Source: JBNJEM01 sp051745935 (GTDB lineage: Bacteria; Planctomycetota; Planctomycetia; Pirellulales; Pirellulaceae). Taken from it: DNA of 8,430 nt. The notes under the pieces are model-generated. The model saw nothing but the letters and a program-made list of their open reading frames with translations, was not told the origin of the DNA and did not search any database. Shown in pieces: positions 1 to 6,420 of this stretch. The stretch covers positions 1-8,430 of the forward strand of contig JBNJEM010000337.1 in assembly GCA_051745935.1 (NCBI GenBank), written 5' to 3'. The stretch's first letter is position 1. The number at the start of each line of letters is the position of its first letter. A program made the position numbers and the translations under genes.

Positions 1-39
1 AGATCTTCAAACAACCGCAAAAAGACATTTATGCGCTGT

Positions 40-67
40 AAAAGACGGGCCTGGAGACCCGTCCTAC
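40..67 (+). repeat. 28-bp dispersed repeat, left copy
   Basis: This stretch is the exact reverse complement of 8357-8384, a 28/28 match at the other end of the window. Each copy contains its own short inverted repeat, GACGGG and CCCGTC around an 8-base centre, so it can form a hairpin. It lies in non-coding DNA upstream of the glycosyltransferase gene. I read it as a dispersed palindromic repeat. It could also be a terminator hairpin for a gene to the left, because a run of A precedes it, which is a run of T on the minus strand. Confidence 0.75.
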
Positions 68-142
68 GCCGTCTTTATGCAACAATAGGGTAAACCTGGG
101 GCTGGGCGAAGGTTAAGAGGCCCTGACGGAGCATTCGAATTG

Positions 143-192
143 CCGGTCATCCACGAACTTTTGAAAGCAGGATCCAAGTGCTGTTACCAGAA
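143..192 (+). repeat. decayed copy of the 80-bp repeat family
   Basis: The segment shares the ten bases TTTTGAAAGC (159-168) with unit 1 of the array at 5555-5874. At the same distance downstream it also shares TGTTACC (182-188), with about 26 of 35 positions matching across this core. An upstream CCG and ATCC also align once small gaps are allowed. It ends about 20 bases before the ribosome binding site of the glycosyltransferase gene, so it would lie in that gene's leader if transcription starts upstream. Homology is inferred from an alignment by eye. Confidence 0.5.
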
Positions 193-212
193 GCAGGCGC
201 GGGACCAGGAGC

Positions 213-223
213 AGAGAGGAGAA
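213..223 (+). promoter_or_regulatory. Shine-Dalgarno site of the glycosyltransferase
   Basis: A purine-rich run containing AGGAG (217-221) ends six bases before the ATG at 228. This fixes the start ahead of the in-frame Met codons at residues 5 and 20. Confidence 0.75.
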
Positions 224-227
224 TGTC

Positions 228-1463
228 ATGTGCAACCAGATGAACCGGGACTTGGCGTCTGGGGGACGTCGACCGCTGCGAGTGATGTTTGCCAATACCA
301 GCATGCCCGTTGGGGGCGCTGAAACGTTACTGGTGAGTCTGGTTCGCGGGATGAATCGGAGCGGGTTTCAGCCGGAGATTTGCTGTTTGAAGGAGAAAGG
401 GCCGCTGGGCGACATGTTGGCGCGCGAGGTGCCCGTGCATGGCCGACTCCTGTCAATGAAGTACGATCCGCGGGTCTGGCGGCGATTGCGAAGGCTCGTG
501 CGAGAGCGGGCCATTGACGCGATGGTAACCGTCGGTGCCGGAGACAAAATGTTCTGGGGCCGACTTGCCGCCTGGCGGGAAGGGGTTCCCGTGATCCTCT
601 CGGCGCTGCACTCCACGGGGTGGCCCGATGAAATTGGGTTCTTGAACCGTCGTCTGACCGGGTTGACCGACGGGTTTGTCGCGGTCGCCGACGGCCATGC
701 TCGGCATTTGATCGAGCAGGAGCGGTTTCCAGCCGAAAAAGTCCATGTTATTCCCAACGGCGTGGATGTTGAACGGTTCCGTCCCAGTGCCGTGAAACGC
801 CACTCGGTCCGCCGGGAGTTGGGGTTACGCCATGATGTGCCGGTAGTAGGCATTGTGGCCGCTTTGCGTGAAGAGAAGAATCATACGCTCTTCGTGCGCG
901 CCGCCAAACGGATCCGGGACGAGGTGCCAAACGCCCGATTCTTGATCGTCGGCGGCGGGCCGTGCCGGCGAAAAATCGAAACGGAGGTGGCCGCGGCCGG
1001 GTTGGAGAACCGTGTTCTCATGCTGGGACCCCGCGATGATGTTCCCGACCTGCTTGCCGCCATGGACGTTTTCGTCTTGTCAAGTCACATGGAAGCGAAT
1101 CCCGTCTCGATCCTGGAGGCCATGGCGAGCGAGATTCCCGTGGTGGCCCCCCGCGTGGGCTCAATTCCGGAAACCGTGCAAGATGACTATACTGGGTACC
1201 TTGTGCCCCCGGGCGCCGCCCACGCGTTGGCGGGACAGTGCGTGCGACTGCTCACCCAGCACCGACTCGCCCGGCGGTTTGGCCAGCGGGCTCGTCGTAT
1301 CGTCACTCAACGTTGGTCCGTCCGGCACATGGTGCAAGCCTACGAGCGATTGATTGCGGAGATCCACCGGAAGAAGTGTGGGAGGCCCCCGGGACTACAG
1401 GCTGTAGAGCCAACCGTGGGCGCTGACTCGGAACGAATCGGGGATATGGAACCGGTTGGCTGA
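228..1463 (+). CDS. glycosyltransferase, GT4 family (GT-B fold)
   Basis: A 411-residue retaining glycosyltransferase that should move a sugar from a nucleotide-sugar to a glycan or lipid-linked acceptor at the inner face of the cytoplasmic membrane. The N-terminal acceptor half has the glycine-rich loop GGAETLL (29-35). The linker has IPNGVDVERF (175-184). The donor half (Glycos_transf_1 type) starts near 206 with VGIVAALREEKNH, giving the usual R214 and K217 phosphate-binding pair, then FLIVGGGP (238-245) and the EX7E motif with E289 and E297. After it come MASEIPVVAPRVGSIPE and GYLVPPG, the usual donor-site loops. The glycine often found after the first glutamate is alanine here. Length is normal for the family, but residues 381-411 are a polar tail outside the fold. 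There is no signal peptide or membrane segment. The gene stands alone, so neither donor nor acceptor sugar can be named. The family call is secure; the role in envelope polysaccharide or lipid glycosylation is inference. Confidence 0.93.
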   Translation: MCNQMNRDLASGGRRPLRVMFANTSMPVGGAETLLVSLVRGMNRSGFQPEICCLKEKGPLGDMLAREVPVHGRLLSMKYDPRVWRRLRRLVRERAIDAMVTVGAGDKMFWGRLAAWREGVPVILSALHSTGWPDEIGFLNRRLTGLTDGFVAVADGHARHLIEQERFPAEKVHVIPNGVDVERFRPSAVKRHSVRRELGLRHDVPVVGIVAALREEKNHTLFVRAAKRIRDEVPNARFLIVGGGPCRRKIETEVAAAGLENRVLMLGPRDDVPDLLAAMDVFVLSSHMEANPVSILEAMASEIPVVAPRVGSIPETVQDDYTGYLVPPGAAHALAGQCVRLLTQHRLARRFGQRARRIVTQRWSVRHMVQAYERLIAEIHRKKCGRPPGLQAVEPTVGADSERIGDMEPVG

Positions 1464-1499
1464 GGCGGCAGCGGAGTGGCCATTGGGAAATGGGACGGA

Positions 1500-1692
1500 A
1501 ATGAACGCTGATATGAGGGAGATGTTAGAGGCTGAATTCATATCATGCCAATAGGCTGGGAAGGAAGCAGACCGATAACAGAGGCGTTCAAGGTGCATGG
1601 GACAACTCGCCAACTAAGTCCTTTTGACACATGAGAATACAATACGCGATGGCTTCTGAACATTTGAATATAAGCGTTTATCAGCGTTCATT
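1500..1692. repeat. 14-bp inverted repeat arms (1500-1513 / 1679-1692)
   Basis: AATGAACGCTGATA at 1500-1513 is the exact reverse complement of TATCAGCGTTCATT at 1679-1692. The arms enclose 165 bases without a gene. A second, shorter inverted pair, GATATGA (1510-1516) and TCATATC (1538-1544), overlaps the left arm. This could be the terminal inverted repeats of a small non-autonomous element or two separate copies of a dispersed motif. No target duplication is evident outside the arms. Confidence 0.5.
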
Positions 1693-1780
1693 AGCGGTTC
1701 CGTTGCTCCCTGGCCGTGAACGGTTACAATTCCGGGTCCGGGCCGGTTTCGTTTGTCCTTCCGGGGGGATGGGCCCCGCG

Positions 1781-1880
1781 GTATATTTCAGGCGGTTGGA
1801 TTTTTCGGGGTGGAAAGCTGCCTGACGCAAGCCGTCCTCCCGTTGGTCGGACTCGCGGCGGAGAAAATCATCCGCGACCG
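1781..1880 (+). repeat. 100-bp repeat, copy 1 of tandem pair
   Basis: This copy begins GTATATTTCAGGCGG and ends CATCCGCGACCG. It differs from the adjacent copy at a single base (T at 1823, C at 1923). The unit length of 100 is not a multiple of three, so successive copies are read in different frames, which argues against a protein repeat. A hairpin, GCGGA (1858-1862) with TCCGC (1871-1875) around an eight-base loop, sits near its right end. Confidence 0.95.
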
Positions 1881-1980
1881 GTATATTTCAGGCGGTTGGA
1901 TTTTTCGGGGTGGAAAGCTGCCCGACGCAAGCCGTCCTCCCGTTGGTCGGACTCGCGGCGGAGAAAATCATCCGCGACCG
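1881..1980 (+). repeat. 100-bp repeat, copy 2 of tandem pair
   Basis: Directly abuts copy 1 with no spacer and matches it at 99 of 100 positions, so the duplication is recent or kept uniform by recombination. After it the sequence changes to GTGTAGTATGG, so only the first three bases of a further copy might be present. Confidence 0.95.
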
Positions 1981-2171
1981 GTGTAGTATGGAGACGGGGG
2001 ACGTGACCATTATCGCGGCGTCGTCCGATCCCCTGGCGGGCGCGGGGGCGGAAAGAGAGGCTGGCCCGATGGCGGCATGCCCCGGGGCGCCGCTGAAAAA
2101 GTCCAGAAATGCCCCAGGCTTGCCCGGGGGAGGGTTACGTTCATTGCTATACAAGCTGGTATTGATCCCGT

Positions 2172-2777
2172 ATGAGCCTGACCGCGAATGTACTGGCGAT
2201 GATCGCGAAGCTGCTGAGCGGGTTCAGTGTGCGCTGGGTTGATTGCCAGCCGGACACGTGCCAGCGGATCTATTTCGCGAACCACACCAGCCATTTGGAT
2301 GCCCTGGTTCTCTGGGCTAGTTTGCCGAGCGATGTACGAGCCTTGACGCGGCCGGTGGCGGCGAAGGACTATTGGGAGCGTGGCTGGATCCGGCGGCACA
2401 TTGCCAAGAACTTCAACGTGCTTTTGATCGACCGGCGGAGGATCAAGGTTCATCAGAGCCCGGTTGAGTTGATGATTCGGGAGATTGGCGACGTGTATTC
2501 GCTGATTGTGTTTCCGGAGGGGAGCCGTACGACGGGCGAGGAGATGGCGGAATTCAAGAGCGGTTTATACTATTTGAGCAAGAAGCGCCCTGACTTGGAG
2601 CTGGTGCCGGTGTACATTGACAACTTGAACCGCGTGTTGCCGCGTGGCGAGTTTCTTCCCGTGCCGCTGTTAAGCTGCATCACGATCGGGCCTCCGATGT
2701 GGCTGGAAAGTGGCGAGACGAAGGCTGATTTTCTGCGGCGGGCACGCCGGGCGGTGCAATGCTTGAAGAATGTCTAA
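2172..2777 (+). CDS. PlsC-like 1-acylglycerol-3-phosphate acyltransferase
   Basis: A 201-residue member of the PlsC/LPLAT acyltransferase family, expected to transfer a fatty acyl chain to lysophosphatidic acid or a similar lysophospholipid at the membrane, giving phosphatidic acid. All four family blocks are present. Block I is NHTSHLD (37-43), with the catalytic H(X4)D pair H38 and D43. Block II is FNVLLIDR (81-88). Block III is FPEGSRT (114-120). Block IV is VPVYI (145-149). The protein is compact, with only a weakly hydrophobic N-terminus (about residues 4-19) and no strong membrane segment. The start is forced to this ATG or a later one because an in-frame TGA lies six bases upstream (2163-2165), but no Shine-Dalgarno sequence is visible. 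The CdsA gene next in line uses phosphatidate, the product of this enzyme, which supports a shared pathway. The exact acyl donor and acceptor are not shown by the sequence. Confidence 0.92.
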   Translation: MSLTANVLAMIAKLLSGFSVRWVDCQPDTCQRIYFANHTSHLDALVLWASLPSDVRALTRPVAAKDYWERGWIRRHIAKNFNVLLIDRRRIKVHQSPVELMIREIGDVYSLIVFPEGSRTTGEEMAEFKSGLYYLSKKRPDLELVPVYIDNLNRVLPRGEFLPVPLLSCITIGPPMWLESGETKADFLRRARRAVQCLKNV

Positions 2778-2857
2778 CAGCTCGTAACAAAACGTGGTTG
2801 CCGCTCCCGGAAGTCCCGGGATGGAAGGAAACCTGGGTGGCTTTGTTACCAGCTGTT
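2776..2857. repeat. 82-bp cruciform element between plsC-like and cdsA-like genes
   Basis: Arms 2776-2791 and 2842-2857 are inverted complements at 15 of 16 positions, with one C/C mismatch. Inside are a GGTT (2796-2799) and AACC (2830-2833) pair, and a central hairpin TCCCGG (2805-2810) and CCGGGA (2816-2821) with a five-base loop. The left arm starts within the TAA stop of the acyltransferase gene. In reverse orientation, 2778-2822 aligns with the 80-bp tandem unit of 5555-5874 at roughly three quarters of positions, including GTAACAAAAC. It may act as a terminator or attenuator or as an mRNA processing hairpin between the two lipid genes. No clean T-run follows, so classic intrinsic termination is doubtful. 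Confidence 0.8.
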
Positions 2858-2908
2858 GGATACGACGTTTTCGGGTTTTCGGATAGCGGGCTCTGAGCGG
2901 GTTGAGGT

Positions 2909-3994
2909 ATGTTACCATTTGCTCTTCCACGACTGGAATGCTTTCCATTGCTGCTGCAAGCGGTGAGCGAGACGCCGAAGGTGGAGACCGGGGCGCGCGC
3001 GACGGAGATCCAGGAACACTGGCTCAACACGCGCAGTCTGTGGCTGCTAGGGGTGGTGTTGGGCATTCTGCTGGTGGCGGCGGTCGTGGCCCGGTTCCTT
3101 CGAAAGCAGCCGGAAGGAACGGTGCATCCGGCGATTGCCCGTACGTTTAGCGAGCGGGTACGGGCATGGTGGATGATGGCCGCGATCCTCGTGGCCGGGT
3201 TCTTGCTCGGATACGCCGTCACGGTGTGTCTCTTCGGATTGGTGTCGTTCTGGGCGCTGCGCGAATTCATTACCATGACCCCGACGAGGCGGAGTGATCA
3301 TCGCACGTTGTTTTGGGGATTCTTCGTGATCACGCCCATGCAGTACGTGCTAGTGGGGATGGGAGAACAGTGGTATCCGCTCTACAGCATCTTGATTCCC
3401 GTATACGGGTGGCTGTTCGTGCCAAGCAGTATCGCCATTTCCAACGACGCGAAACGGTTTCTTGAACGGTCGGCCAAAATACTGGCCGGTTTGATTGTGT
3501 GCGTCTATTGTTTGAGTTATGCGCCAGCCATCCTGGGGTTGACGTTGGTGACTCGCGACGAGGCTGGCGCACTGATGGTATGGCAGGGAAGCAAGGCGGG
3601 GCTGTTGTTCTATTTCGTCTTGGTCGTGCAACTGGCTGACGTTCTGCAGTACAGTTGGGGCAAACTGATTGGCCGCCATGTCATCGCGCCGAATATCAAC
3701 AGCAGCCGGACGTGGGAAGGGTTCTGCGGTGGGGCGGCTAGCACGGCCTTGGTGGGGGTAATGCTCTATTGGGTCACGCCCTTTGGCGTCTGGGGCTCGG
3801 CGTGCATGGCCATGATCGTGGCGGTCATGGGATTCGCCGGCGGGATGACCATGTCAGCCATCAAGCGAGATCGAGGGGTCCAGGATTACGGCACGCTCGT
3901 GCAAGGACATGCCGGTGTTTTGGACCGCATCGACTCGCTCTGCTTTTCAGCCCCCGTCTTCTTCCATCTGGCCCCCATTATTGCTCGCATGTAG
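2909..3994 (+). CDS. CdsA-family phosphatidate cytidylyltransferase (YnbB-like)
   Basis: A 361-residue multispanning membrane enzyme that should make CDP-diacylglycerol from phosphatidic acid and CTP. Hydrophobic spans are seen around 43-62, 88-115, 131-149, 157-176, 190-212, 228-246, 274-292, 294-315 and 345-358. The CTP/metal region has DVLQYSWGKLIGRH (244-257) and SSRTWEGFCGG (265-275), the form I associate with the YnbB-like branch rather than classical DxGAYxxGR CdsA. The C-terminal signature runs from S316-AIKR to D339-R-I-D342. It keeps S316, K319, R320, D326, H334, D339, R340 and D342. It carries Q325 where the family has lysine, Q332 where proline, glycine or serine is usual, and A335 in place of the first glycine of HGG. 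An in-frame TGA (2903-2905) limits the start; GAGG lies only one base before this ATG, so a later start such as GTG at 2963 is possible. It lies 131 bases after the acyltransferase gene. Confidence 0.92.
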   Translation: MLPFALPRLECFPLLLQAVSETPKVETGARATEIQEHWLNTRSLWLLGVVLGILLVAAVVARFLRKQPEGTVHPAIARTFSERVRAWWMMAAILVAGFLLGYAVTVCLFGLVSFWALREFITMTPTRRSDHRTLFWGFFVITPMQYVLVGMGEQWYPLYSILIPVYGWLFVPSSIAISNDAKRFLERSAKILAGLIVCVYCLSYAPAILGLTLVTRDEAGALMVWQGSKAGLLFYFVLVVQLADVLQYSWGKLIGRHVIAPNINSSRTWEGFCGGAASTALVGVMLYWVTPFGVWGSACMAMIVAVMGFAGGMTMSAIKRDRGVQDYGTLVQGHAGVLDRIDSLCFSAPVFFHLAPIIARM

Positions 3995-4292
3995 GGCGCG
4001 GCGCGGTGGGGCGAGGAAGAATCTCAAGTCAGTGCGCTCCGTTTCGTCGCGCCTTGCGCCCTGCTGGGTGCGTTGAACCAAGTGGGTAACGGGTAAGCGG
4101 CGGGACAACGCGCAATATCCGCTTAGGGGCTGCTTCAGAATACGTTGCCGATTTGGGCGTGCCGAGGACAAGGCCGCGGCGGTTCGCACTTCGGTTGCAC
4201 ACCTTGAAAAAGGGCTTTGCCGGATGCAAATGCCACGGGCTTGTCCCGTGGTCCGTTACGTTCCACGCTACCGACGTCCGAGCTCATGCTTT
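3995..4292. other. 298-bp spacer between convergent genes
   Basis: This region lies between the 3' ends of the cdsA-like gene (+) and the anchored peptidase gene (-). No gene is supported. The only clear structure is the hairpin at 4233-4251. The rest is GC-rich unique sequence with nothing recognisable. Confidence 0.65.
4233..4251. terminator. hairpin at convergent gene ends, possible bidirectional terminator
   Basis: A perfect seven-pair stem, CCACGGG (4233-4239) with CCCGTGG (4245-4251), encloses a five-base loop. It lies 42 bases past the stop of the minus-strand peptidase gene and 239 bases past the cdsA-like stop. No T-run follows on either strand, so the terminator role is inference. 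It may equally be one copy of a dispersed palindrome. Confidence 0.45.
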
Positions 4293-5432
4293 TCACCCGC
4301 TCGTTCCCTCCGCCGATTGCTGCATGGCTTCGTCACGGCGCCGGCTGTACCAGCCGTTTTTGATATTGGGCAGCAAAACGGCGTTGGGAGTCGCTTCCCG
4401 TGACTCGGGGCGCACGGCGCGCGAGCGAGGCGTGGCGGTGGCGGAGGTGGTGGCGGAGGGCAGGGGAACGAGGTGGTTGGCGGCGGCTACTTTCGACCTG
4501 GGTCGGCCCTGCTCCGGCGGGTTTGTCTCGGGCGTGCTTGCCTCGGGCGTGCTTGTCCCGGGCTGTTGCGTGCTTGCGACCCGTGTCATATCGGCCGCGA
4601 TATCAGGACTTCCTTTGCGTACCCAATCGAGCCAGGTGACTTGCAATTCGGAGAGGCTCGGCACATCGTAGTGTTTTTCGGTGGCCGCGGTCCAGTTGTT
4701 CTCTTTCATTCCATCCCCAACGTACTGCACGAATTTGCGCCGTCCTCCGCGCGCGATTAGATACCGGGCCAGGGAATAGCCCTGGGAATAGAGTGGCAGG
4801 ATGTCTCGCGGATACTCTTTCATCGCAAACATGCGATTGAAGGCAATGCCCCGATTTGTGGTGAGGAACTCGATCAACAACCTGTCTTGCTTCTCGCGTT
4901 CACTGGTATGTTCCACGCTTGTTGCCGCCCCTTCGTCAGCCCAGCGGGGCAGGGGGCCACCAAAATGCGTGGCCATGATGGTGTGTGTGATCTCGTGCGG
5001 GAGGACACTGTCCAAGATTCGTTGGCGGCTACCTTGAATTTTCATCTTCCAGTCCCGCGGTTCACCATTGATGAACGTAAAACTGGTGGCGCCTCCCGCG
5101 CCCCGACGCGCTCCGACAATGACACGGATCGGGCAGGGGTCTTGCCATTTCGGTAACTCGCGTCCCAACCAGGAAACGGCGAGTTCCCGGCGGTATTTTT
5201 CCGCCGCGGTACAGACTTGCCGAGCGAACTCGGCCGTGGGCGCGGTTACGCGAAAATTCCGGGATTGGACACGCCCGCCCGCGGCCGTCCCCATGCCGGC
5301 GGAGGATCGGTAGTTGGCGGCCACGCCGCAGACCACCGCCAACAGGGCAATCGTGTACAGCCACGATGAAGCGCGGGGCCGAGACGCAGGTGTGGATCGG
5401 GTTGCATTGGGTCGAAAACGGGGGAAAAACAT
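4293..5432 (-). CDS. membrane-anchored peptidase MA/DUF1570-like metalloprotein
   Basis: 379 residues. A basic cytoplasmic N-terminus (1-22) and one membrane segment (about 24-41, WLYTIALLAVVCGVAAN) suggest a signal-anchor placing the rest outside the cytoplasm. The catalytic part has HEITH (146-150) and, sixteen residues on, E167 in WADEGAA, the gluzincin pattern of two zinc histidines, a general-base glutamate and a third glutamate ligand. LYSQGYSLARYL (214-225) resembles the conserved helix after the active site in peptidase-MA-like families. Residues about 285-345 are rich in Pro, Thr and Ser and look disordered, partly built from a 15-base DNA repeat at 4527-4555. ATG at 5432 was chosen because AAGGAG lies five bases upstream on the coding strand and because it puts the membrane segment near the N-terminus; an upstream in-frame ATG (5483) lacks this. 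It is a paralogue of the gene at 6427-7266. Fold and zinc site are well supported; substrate and activity are unknown. Confidence 0.85.
   Translation of the reverse strand: MFFPRFRPNATRSTPASRPRASSWLYTIALLAVVCGVAANYRSSAGMGTAAGGRVQSRNFRVTAPTAEFARQVCTAAEKYRRELAVSWLGRELPKWQDPCPIRVIVGARRGAGGATSFTFINGEPRDWKMKIQGSRQRILDSVLPHEITHTIMATHFGGPLPRWADEGAATSVEHTSEREKQDRLLIEFLTTNRGIAFNRMFAMKEYPRDILPLYSQGYSLARYLIARGGRRKFVQYVGDGMKENNWTAATEKHYDVPSLSELQVTWLDWVRKGSPDIAADMTRVASTQQPGTSTPEASTPETNPPEQGRPRSKVAAANHLVPLPSATTSATATPRSRAVRPESREATPNAVLLPNIKNGWYSRRRDEAMQQSAEGTSG
4527..4555 (-). repeat. 15-base coding microrepeat in linker
   Basis: CTCGGGCGTGCTTG occurs at 4527-4540 and again at 4542-4555, a period of fifteen bases, so it is in frame. 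It encodes the repeated Ser-Thr-Pro-Glu segment (about residues 298-303 of the peptidase-like protein). Slippage in a disordered linker is the simple explanation. Confidence 0.7.
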
Positions 5433-5437
5433 GGTCA

Positions 5438-5443
5438 CTCCTT
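5438..5443 (-). promoter_or_regulatory. Shine-Dalgarno site of the anchored peptidase-like gene
   Basis: On the minus strand AAGGAG precedes the ATG at 5432 by five bases. It decides this start over the ATG 51 bases further upstream. Confidence 0.85.
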
Positions 5444-5554
5444 GACACGCGTTGACCGGTCGTCGCATCCCGCGACAACACAACTTGGCGACGCCGACGC
5501 CTTGCGGGAGGCGGCCGGCGAACCGCTCGCGAATTGAAATAGCCTAAGAACCCA

Positions 5555-5874
5555 TAACGAAACCGTGCACCTTTTCCGTAATCCTGGGGTTTTGAAAGCG
5601 GGAGCCTGGTTTTGTTACCGGCTGTAAAACGGCCTAACGAAACCGTGCACCTTTTCCGTAATCCTGGGGTTTTGGAAGCGGGAGCCTGGTTTTGTTACCG
5701 GCTGTAAAACGCCCTAACGAAACCGTGCATGTTTTCCGTAATCCAGGGGTTTTGGAAGCGGGAGCCTAGTTTTGTTGCCGGCTGTAAAACGCCCTAACGA
5801 AACCGTGCATGTTTTCCGTAATCCTGGGATTTTGGAAGCGGGAGCCTGGTTTTGTTGCCGGCTGTAAAACGCCC
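5555..5874 (+). repeat. four tandem 80-bp repeats
   Basis: Four head-to-tail units of exactly 80 bases lie at 5555-5634, 5635-5714, 5715-5794 and 5795-5874, each starting TAACGAAACCGTGCA and ending GGCTGTAAAACGCCC or a one-base variant. Units 1 and 2 differ at two positions, 2 and 3 at five, 3 and 4 at three. Units 3 and 4 share the variants GCATG and TTGTTGCC, so they form a sub-pair. Each unit can form a hairpin AGCC-T-GGT-TTTGTT-ACC-GGCT with one bulged base; in unit 4 the A to G change leaves a G-U pair. Eighty is not a multiple of three and the frame shifts from unit to unit, so protein coding is unlikely. There are no unique spacers, so this is not CRISPR. Confidence 0.97.
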
Positions 5875-5925
5875 CGATCGTCCCCGGGCTCGACACCGAT
5901 AGGGGCGGGGCATTTCCGTCCGCAA

Positions 5926-5951
5926 GGAACTGGAGGCGTATGTCCGGTTCC
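5926..5951. other. imperfect hairpin downstream of the 80-bp array
   Basis: GGAACTGGA (5926-5934) pairs with TCCGGTTCC (5943-5951) at eight positions plus one G-U wobble, with an eight-base loop. It lies 51 bases after the last repeat unit. No T-run follows. It may end a transcript crossing the array, or be without function. Confidence 0.35.
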
Positions 5952-6341
5952 CTTCAAGTCCCGGCGCGCCCGAGGATGCGAGGTCCGCACAGAGTATCGC
6001 ATTCGCTCGAATGAACCTAGAGCGATTTTTGAGAATCCGGGAACCCGAACCCGAGAATGCCGGAGGCCAAACAGCTAGCAAATGCCCCCTTTTCGACGGC
6101 CAATATGGATTTCCGGCTTGCCGATTCGCCAATTTGCTCATATTGGTGTTTGAACTCACAAACAGGTGTGGTACAACAATCGCCCCGCATCATTGGCGCG
6201 GCGTGGAACCCCAACGGAGCTCGTGGAGCGACAGACGAAGCGTCCTGTAAGCTTGCCGACCCCTGGCGACTTGGGCGGAACTGGGTTTGTGTGGAACCAC
6301 CAACCCGAAGCCCAGGTCAATCAGGGCGGGACATCGGGATA

Positions 6342-6351
6342 GGCGATCGCC
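6342..6351. promoter_or_regulatory. palindrome GGCGATCGCC, possible operator
   Basis: A perfect ten-base palindrome, extended by ATA and TAT with one extra base on the right side, lies 75 bases before the start of the secreted peptidase-like gene. The place and symmetry fit a regulator site, but the core could occur by chance in GC-rich DNA. Confidence 0.25.
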
Positions 6352-6413
6352 CTATCGAGCGCCGGGGTCATTCCAGATCGCGCTTCGGAAATGGATTTCG
6401 CCGACCAAAGGTC

Positions 6414-6420
6414 AAGGAGG
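6414..6420 (+). promoter_or_regulatory. Shine-Dalgarno site of the secreted peptidase-like gene
   Basis: AAGGAGG ends six bases before the ATG at 6427, a near-ideal site. It overrules the in-frame ATG at 6391, whose extra twelve residues would bury the signal peptide behind a charged segment. Confidence 0.88.

Larger units (their letters stand above)
1464..2171. other. 708-bp gene-free region with repeats
   Basis: No convincing gene is present on either strand. Short open frames exist, but they run through the 100-bp repeat in shifting frames and lack credible ribosome binding sites or family features. The left part (1464-1780) contains an inverted 14-base pair of arms at 1500-1513 and 1679-1692. 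The middle holds two copies of a 100-bp tandem repeat, and the right part (1981-2171) is GC-rich unique sequence leading to the acyltransferase. No clear promoter or terminator could be assigned. Confidence 0.7.

Noticed and set aside
1624..1643. TTGACA with TACAAT as a promoter
   Set aside because: The two boxes are only eight bases apart, too close for a sigma-70 promoter, and no gene follows.
1631..2242. Overlapping plus-strand open frames through the 100-bp repeats
   Set aside because: The repeat length shifts the frame between copies, so the same DNA yields different peptides. There are no ribosome sites and no family features.
4153..4671. 172-codon plus-strand open frame
   Set aside because: Largely antisense to the Pro/Thr/Ser-rich tail of the anchored peptidase gene, with no domain and no ribosome site.
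5433..5483. Upstream ATG (5483) for the anchored peptidase gene
   Set aside because: No ribosome site, whereas AAGGAG is well spaced before the ATG at 5432.
5555..5874. CRISPR array
   Set aside because: The whole 80-bp unit repeats with no unique spacers, and no cas gene is present.
5714..6159. Minus-strand open frames with repeated peptides across the 80-bp array
   Set aside because: The peptide repetition only reflects the DNA repeat. Unit length is not a multiple of three and no credible start is present.
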